From: Cyanobacteriota bacterium
Lineage (GTDB): Bacteria > Cyanobacteriota > Cyanobacteriia > Phormidesmidales > Phormidesmidaceae
Assembly (NCBI GenBank): GCA_027483425.1
Contig: JAIXUR010000321.1
Span: 1 to 9,614 of the forward strand
DNA length: 9,614 nt
Direction: 5' to 3'
Within the stretch, counting starts at the first letter, position 1. Every line of letters starts with the position of its first letter. A program made the translations under genes and the position numbers. A model generated the notes under the pieces. It was not told the DNA's origin, did no database searches, and saw only the letters and a program-made list of their open reading frames with translations. Positions 6,410 to 9,614 of this stretch are shown here, in pieces.

Positions 6410-6458
6410 GCAATGGGGTGCCCCTAAACACCTATGTGCATTAGGGGCACCTCATTGC
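6410..6458. repeat. 18-bp hairpin in the pntA upstream region
   Basis: Arms 6410-6427 and 6441-6458 pair over 18 positions around a 13-nt loop. Position 6416 opposite 6452 is G-T, giving a wobble in plus-strand RNA but a C-A mismatch in the pntA-sense strand. The core is GGTGCCCCTAA with TTAGGGGCACC. It lies 87 bp before the pntA ATG. There is no T-tract on either side, so it is more likely a mobile palindrome or RNA processing/stability element than an intrinsic terminator. Confidence 0.6.
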
Positions 6459-6689
6459 CGTGATGTTAACAATTTAAAAAACGGCCAAACACAACCAATT
6501 CTTACGTGGCCTTTGACTACCACCATCGGTCAAATCAATCAAAACCACTGAGATATTCAGATTGTTTTTTGATTTCAACACTCTGCGATGATGCAACAGT
6601 AGATAGTCCCAGGCTACTCTCTGGCCATAGTAATCAGACTCTTTCTGGCTTTTCACACCCCTGCTTGACTCGGATAGGGAGTGAACCTC

Positions 6690-6739
6690 GAGGGCACCCA
6701 ACCGCAATCCGTTCGGCTGCCCTCCGGGCTAACGCCCGG
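6690..6739 (-). terminator. Hairpins at the 3' end of the HAD gene
   Basis: CCGGGC (6724-6729) and GCCCGG (6734-6739) form a perfect 6-bp stem with a 4-nt loop that straddles the HAD stop codon (6729-6731). Immediately beyond, GAGGGCA (6690-6696) pairs with TGCCCTC (6718-6724) around a 21-nt loop; the two share base 6724. No T-tract follows, so terminator activity is only a guess. Confidence 0.3.
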
Positions 6740-7502
6740 CCACCAGGACCTCCACCAAATCTAAAAACCCCTCTACCTCGGCGGACTGGGTGACATAGGC
6801 AGGGTGGTGAGCGAGATGCGACCAGTAGTCTTTGACATTGGCAACCCCCACCGAATAGGGAAACAGCGCCCGATTAAACAGGCTCTCGTCGTTGGGGCTG
6901 TCGCCCAGGGTGACCACCTGGGCGGTAGACAGGGACGCGAAGTGACGCTCTAACAGGCGTTGCAACCCCGCCGCCTTACACTGTCCGGGGGTAAACAGGT
7001 GGCACTGCACCGTGCTGTAGGTAAAGCCCCAGCCCAAAGCGCCGCACACCTGGGCCATCTCTGCTAAGTCAGTCTGGGTCAGGCCGTGGATGTCAAAGGT
7101 CCAGTCGGTCAGACGAAAGCAGTTGTCGTCGGACTCCCGCAGGTGGGGCCACCGCTGCTGAAGCTGGCTAAACAGGGCGGCCAGCCGCTGGCGATGGACA
7201 ACTAGGTCTGGAATATCGATCAAGGGCTCTGGGGGAGAGGCCTGGGGAAAATACAGGCCGCCGTTTTCAGCCATGGCTCCCACCACCGGTAGATAGTGGG
7301 CGAGACCATTGACCCACCCGGCGGAGCGTCCGGTGACAATGACCACGGGTAGACCGACCGCCTGAAGTTGTTCTAGCCCTTTCAGCAGGGCAGCGGTAAA
7401 CTTACCCTGGCGGGTGAGGGTGCCATCCATATCGGTGGCCAGCAGCCCGATCGGCAATGCCCCGGGTTCGCGGTTGATCGGTAATGGTTGAAACTCGCCC
7501 AT
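6729..7502 (-). CDS. HAD-IIB family phosphatase (Cof/MPGP-like)
   Basis: This 257-residue protein shows all four HAD motifs: motif I DMDGTLT with nucleophile Asp24 and general acid Asp26, motif II VTGRS (56-60), motif III Lys176 in GQCKAAGL, and motif IV GDSPND with Asp201 and Asp205 as Mg2+ ligands. The insert between motifs II and III (about 85-165) corresponds to the C2 cap of subclass IIB. That subclass includes sugar-phosphate, mannosyl-3-phosphoglycerate and sucrose-phosphate phosphatases and Cof-type enzymes. The sequence alone does not choose a substrate. The ATG at 7502 is the only suitable start before motif I; it lacks a Shine-Dalgarno sequence. The gene is divergent from the M15 peptidase gene and 405 bp upstream of pntA, so it is probably its own unit. 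Confidence 0.88.
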   Translation of the reverse strand: MGEFQPLPINREPGALPIGLLATDMDGTLTRQGKFTAALLKGLEQLQAVGLPVVIVTGRSAGWVNGLAHYLPVVGAMAENGGLYFPQASPPEPLIDIPDLVVHRQRLAALFSQLQQRWPHLRESDDNCFRLTDWTFDIHGLTQTDLAEMAQVCGALGWGFTYSTVQCHLFTPGQCKAAGLQRLLERHFASLSTAQVVTLGDSPNDESLFNRALFPYSVGVANVKDYWSHLAHHPAYVTQSAEVEGFLDLVEVLVAGR

Positions 7503-7513
7503 CGGGTCTACAC

Positions 7514-7538
7514 TTTGAGACTACGCATTTGAGATTAC
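7514..7538. promoter_or_regulatory. Tandem 11-bp direct repeat in a divergent promoter region
   Basis: TTTGAGACTAC (7514-7524) and TTTGAGATTAC (7528-7538) match at 10 of 11 positions with a 14-bp period. They lie 12 bp upstream of the HAD gene and 74 bp before the M15 gene, in the 109-bp divergent gap. Such paired sites can bind a regulator. A small AGGCG-TTAG-CGCCT hairpin follows at 7548-7561. Role unproven. Confidence 0.3.
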
Positions 7539-7611
7539 TCACCCTGAAGGCGTTAGCGCCTATCCCAGGCCCTTCTAGAACGACGGCTGGCCCAGGCTAC
7601 GGATTGACCCT

Positions 7612-9270
7612 ATGAGCACGTTAGCACCCGATCAACGCAACTACTACTATCTGCTGGAAGGGGGCCGAGCGGGGGTGCATAAGCCGATTTTGGCGGCCCT
7701 CTACGCCGTTCACAGCCAACCCCAGCTCACCGATGGCGAAATGGGGCTGGGCATTGCTCCGGTCAACCAGATCGATATCCATGAGGTCGACCGGTTTCCA
7801 GCCCAGGTTCAGTACGCCGCCAACACCATTCGCAGCCTCACCAATGGGCTGATTGACCAGGGCTGGACCGGGGCTGACATTTGGGATGCCAGTGTGGGTC
7901 GCTACAGCGATCGCTATCTCCAGGCCGTGGCCCAGGGCTTTACCCCGGCGGAGGGCGATCGCGAAGCAGCCCAGCTCGAACCCAGCGATCCCGCGGCGCT
8001 GCTCCAGGCCTACCTAGACGACATCGGCACCGACTACAGCGGGGCACAGTTACCCCAGAGCTTGGCCAAGCTTGACCCCGCCCTCCTGGCCTTTGCCGAG
8101 CGGGTGGCACCCAACTACGGACGACTCGATCATCAGCGTCAGGCCCTGGTAGAAGCCGTGCGTCTCTGGCGACAGCTGAACACGGCAGATGCCGCCTACG
8201 CCGCCCTTGGGGTAGCCCTTGACCCGGTGCCCGACGAAGCGGCTCTGGACAATGCCCTGGTGGCGTTTATTCAGTCTGCCGCCCGCTACTACGCGGGCTA
8301 CCCCAACCAGCGGGAGGCGCTGATTCGCCTGGTGCAGCTGTGGCGCGAGATGGATACCCGTGAGGAAGCGATCGAGTGGCTGCTCACCAACGACCCCTTT
8401 GCCACGGAAACAAATCTACACATCATTGACCCGGCCCTGATTGCCTTTGTGCAAAAGATTCCAGAACTCTATGGCGGCCAGGGCGATTTACGGTTTGCCC
8501 TCACCGAAGGCTACCGCCGCTGGTTTGGCCTCGACTCGCGCACCACCGCCATTCAACGGCTGGGGGTCAACCCCGCTGACCTGGCCCAAAACACCGCCAA
8601 CCCCACGGCCCTGGAGGCGTCGGCCCGCACCCTCGATCGCGCCCTGCTGGACTTTGCCGCCAGCATTCCCACCGCCTATAGCCAAACCGAGCAACAGCGA
8701 GAGGCCCTGGTGCGGCTGGTGCAGATTTGGCGACGACTGGAGGGCCGCACCCCCACCCTGCAGTCCCTCTTTGAGGATCTGCGCCGCCTGGAGCGGGCGG
8801 CCCCATCATCCCCCGATGCGATGCCTGCTCCAGTACCCGCGCCGTCGCCCCCCCGCCCCCCACAGTGGACCCCCCACAACCTGCAGCTGGACGCCAGCAT
8901 TGTGCCGAACGGGAACTTTACCTGGGCCGAAGCCACCCGAGGGGGGGCCCGCATGCCCCCCAACCAGGCCACGGTAGAGGCCATTGTGCGGATTGCCACC
9001 CTGGCCCAGCAGGCCCGCGATCGCATCGGTCGGCCGTTTTTGATTACCAGTTGGTATCGCCCCGCTGAGATCAACCGCCGAGTCGGTGGAGCCTCCCAAA
9101 GTCGCCACATAGTGGGCGATGCAATCGATTTTTACTGCGTTGGCCTGACGGGCAACCAGGTCTACTGGTCCCTCGACCCCTGGTGGCCCGGTGGGCTAGG
9201 CCGCTACAGTCGATTTCCAGCCCTGGTGCATTTAGACGCCCGGGGGCAGCGGGCGCGGTGGACTCACTAG
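7612..9270 (+). CDS. Multidomain M15-type peptidase with four internal helical repeats
   Basis: The C-terminal ~120 residues (about 430-552) match the M15A/VanY-like D-Ala-D-Ala carboxypeptidase fold. They contain ITSWYRPAEINRRVGG, then SRHIVGDAIDF with zinc ligands His499 and Asp506, and LVH with His540. A Pro-rich linker (about 397-420) precedes it. Residues 154-390 hold four modules starting at 154, 212, 272 and 341, each with LDxALxxF, a Tyr, QRxALxxxxxxWR. The N-terminal domain (about 1-120, YYYLLEGGRAGVHKPILAAL onward) is seen in cyanobacterial M15 proteins as far as I recall; its fold is unassigned, perhaps lysozyme-like. No signal peptide is visible, which is odd for a wall enzyme. 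No strong ribosome-binding site precedes the ATG. The next gene starts 11 bp downstream. The peptidase call is strong; cell-wall role is inferred. Confidence 0.85.
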   Translation: MSTLAPDQRNYYYLLEGGRAGVHKPILAALYAVHSQPQLTDGEMGLGIAPVNQIDIHEVDRFPAQVQYAANTIRSLTNGLIDQGWTGADIWDASVGRYSDRYLQAVAQGFTPAEGDREAAQLEPSDPAALLQAYLDDIGTDYSGAQLPQSLAKLDPALLAFAERVAPNYGRLDHQRQALVEAVRLWRQLNTADAAYAALGVALDPVPDEAALDNALVAFIQSAARYYAGYPNQREALIRLVQLWREMDTREEAIEWLLTNDPFATETNLHIIDPALIAFVQKIPELYGGQGDLRFALTEGYRRWFGLDSRTTAIQRLGVNPADLAQNTANPTALEASARTLDRALLDFAASIPTAYSQTEQQREALVRLVQIWRRLEGRTPTLQSLFEDLRRLERAAPSSPDAMPAPVPAPSPPRPPQWTPHNLQLDASIVPNGNFTWAEATRGGARMPPNQATVEAIVRIATLAQQARDRIGRPFLITSWYRPAEINRRVGGASQSRHIVGDAIDFYCVGLTGNQVYWSLDPWWPGGLGRYSRFPALVHLDARGQRARWTH

Positions 9271-9281
9271 GGGGCAACAAC

Positions 9282-9614
9282 GTGACAATTCCTGGGTTGA
9301 TGGGGCCACCAGCGGCTCTGAGAGACCGCCTAGAGGCCATGGTAGAAGCGGTGGTGATCGGCGATCGCTGGGCGATCCACCGCTCCGATAGTCTGGCCAT
9401 GGGCGATCGGGGGTGGCAAGGAGGATTCCTGCGGGTGGGCCAAGCCTGTGCCGGGGGGGATGTCCTGCCCCCACAACTCTGGCGACCCCAGTTCCAGGGT
9501 CTGACCTCGGCGGCGGCGGTAGCCGTCAATGCGTTTCCCTACCTGTGGATCAAGGCCGATGCCCATGGTCACCACCGGGCCGCCCTCGGCCGTTGGGCCT
9601 CAGATCTGGGAGTC
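9282..9614 (+). CDS. Unfinished gene of unknown function, 5' part
   Basis: The frame stays open for 111 codons from GTG 9282 to the window edge, with no stop. It starts 11 bp after the M15 stop on the same strand, suggesting an operon. AGGGG at 9269-9273 is a weak ribosome-binding site for the GTG. ATG 9300 and ATG 9339 are in-frame alternatives. The visible protein includes RLEAMVEAVVIGDRWAIHRS, a Gly-rich part (GWQGGFLRVGQACAGGD) and a hydrophobic helix-like stretch (TSAAAVAVNAFPYLWIKAD). The opening vaguely recalls ADP-ribosylglycohydrolase-family proteins found in cyanobacteria, but the usual acidic metal-binding motifs are not visible here. I would leave it as hypothetical. Confidence 0.55.
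   Translation, partial: MTIPGLMGPPAALRDRLEAMVEAVVIGDRWAIHRSDSLAMGDRGWQGGFLRVGQACAGGDVLPPQLWRPQFQGLTSAAAVAVNAFPYLWIKADAHGHHRAALGRWASDLGV

Larger units (their letters stand above)
6324..6728. other. 405-bp intergenic region upstream of pntA
   Basis: No convincing gene is present; the only minus-strand frame of size (6474-6707) has no recognisable composition or family. The region is AT-rich between about 6460 and 6600. It contains an 18-bp hairpin (6410-6458), a run of short palindromes next to the pntA start (6326-6354) and hairpins at the HAD gene end (6690-6739). A weak minus-strand promoter for pntA might lie at about 6470-6500, where TTGGTT and TAAATT are 16 bp apart, but this match is poor. 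No tRNA was found. Confidence 0.5.

Noticed and set aside
6410..6458. Intrinsic terminator for the HAD gene
   Set aside because: The stem is strong but no T-tract follows on either strand, and it is about 270 bp beyond the HAD stop.
6474..6707. Minus-strand open frame (77 residues) upstream of pntA
   Set aside because: It has no recognisable family, no good ribosome-binding site and atypical composition; more likely leader or promoter DNA.
6640..6728. tRNA-like stretch next to the HAD gene
   Set aside because: No cloverleaf, TPsiC-arm consensus or acceptor pairing could be built on either strand.

Overview
The window is chromosomal DNA from a cyanobacterium, probably a filamentous Leptolyngbya/Nodosilinea-like lineage. 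Three things point there: at least nine exact copies of the HIP1 octamer GCGATCGC in 9.6 kb, a fairly high GC content, and the gene families present (a fused-alpha PntA, PntB, a DUF4340 protein and a cyanobacterial-type M15 peptidase). The lineage is an inference from these traits; the phylum is much safer than the genus.

Layout. Positions 1-183 hold the 3' end of a small membrane protein. After a 238-bp gap comes a plus-strand type II toxin-antitoxin pair, a RelE/HigB-like toxin (422-787) overlapping an XRE antitoxin (780-1142) by 8 bp. It has an inverted repeat at its promoter and appears lower in GC than its neighbours. The minus strand then carries, reading right to left, a HAD-IIB phosphatase (7502-6729), pntA (6323-4713), pntB (4446-3016), a membrane-anchored DUF4340 protein (2840-2166) and purU (2030-1176). 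To the right, divergent from the HAD gene, a 552-residue protein with a C-terminal M15 peptidase domain (7612-9270) is followed 11 bp later by an unfinished plus-strand gene running off the edge (9282-9614).

How the genes work together. pntA and pntB encode the two subunits of the proton-pumping NAD(P) transhydrogenase, which uses proton-motive force to make NADPH from NADH. PurU hydrolyses 10-formyl-tetrahydrofolate and helps balance one-carbon units. The toxin-antitoxin pair is a self-contained accessory module. The M15 protein is a likely cell-wall enzyme. No genuinely new multi-gene system is evident: most of the window is housekeeping.

The unusual material is in details. A 233-bp block of nested inverted and direct repeats sits between pntA and pntB, bounded by 14-bp perfect inverted repeats. 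PntB has Asn at the position of the E. coli proton-channel His91, and PntA lacks the alternative histidine known from Thermus. The M15 protein contains four ungapped ~50-residue tandem modules and an unassigned N-terminal domain. Several strong hairpins without T-tracts lie in the pnt leader and trailer.
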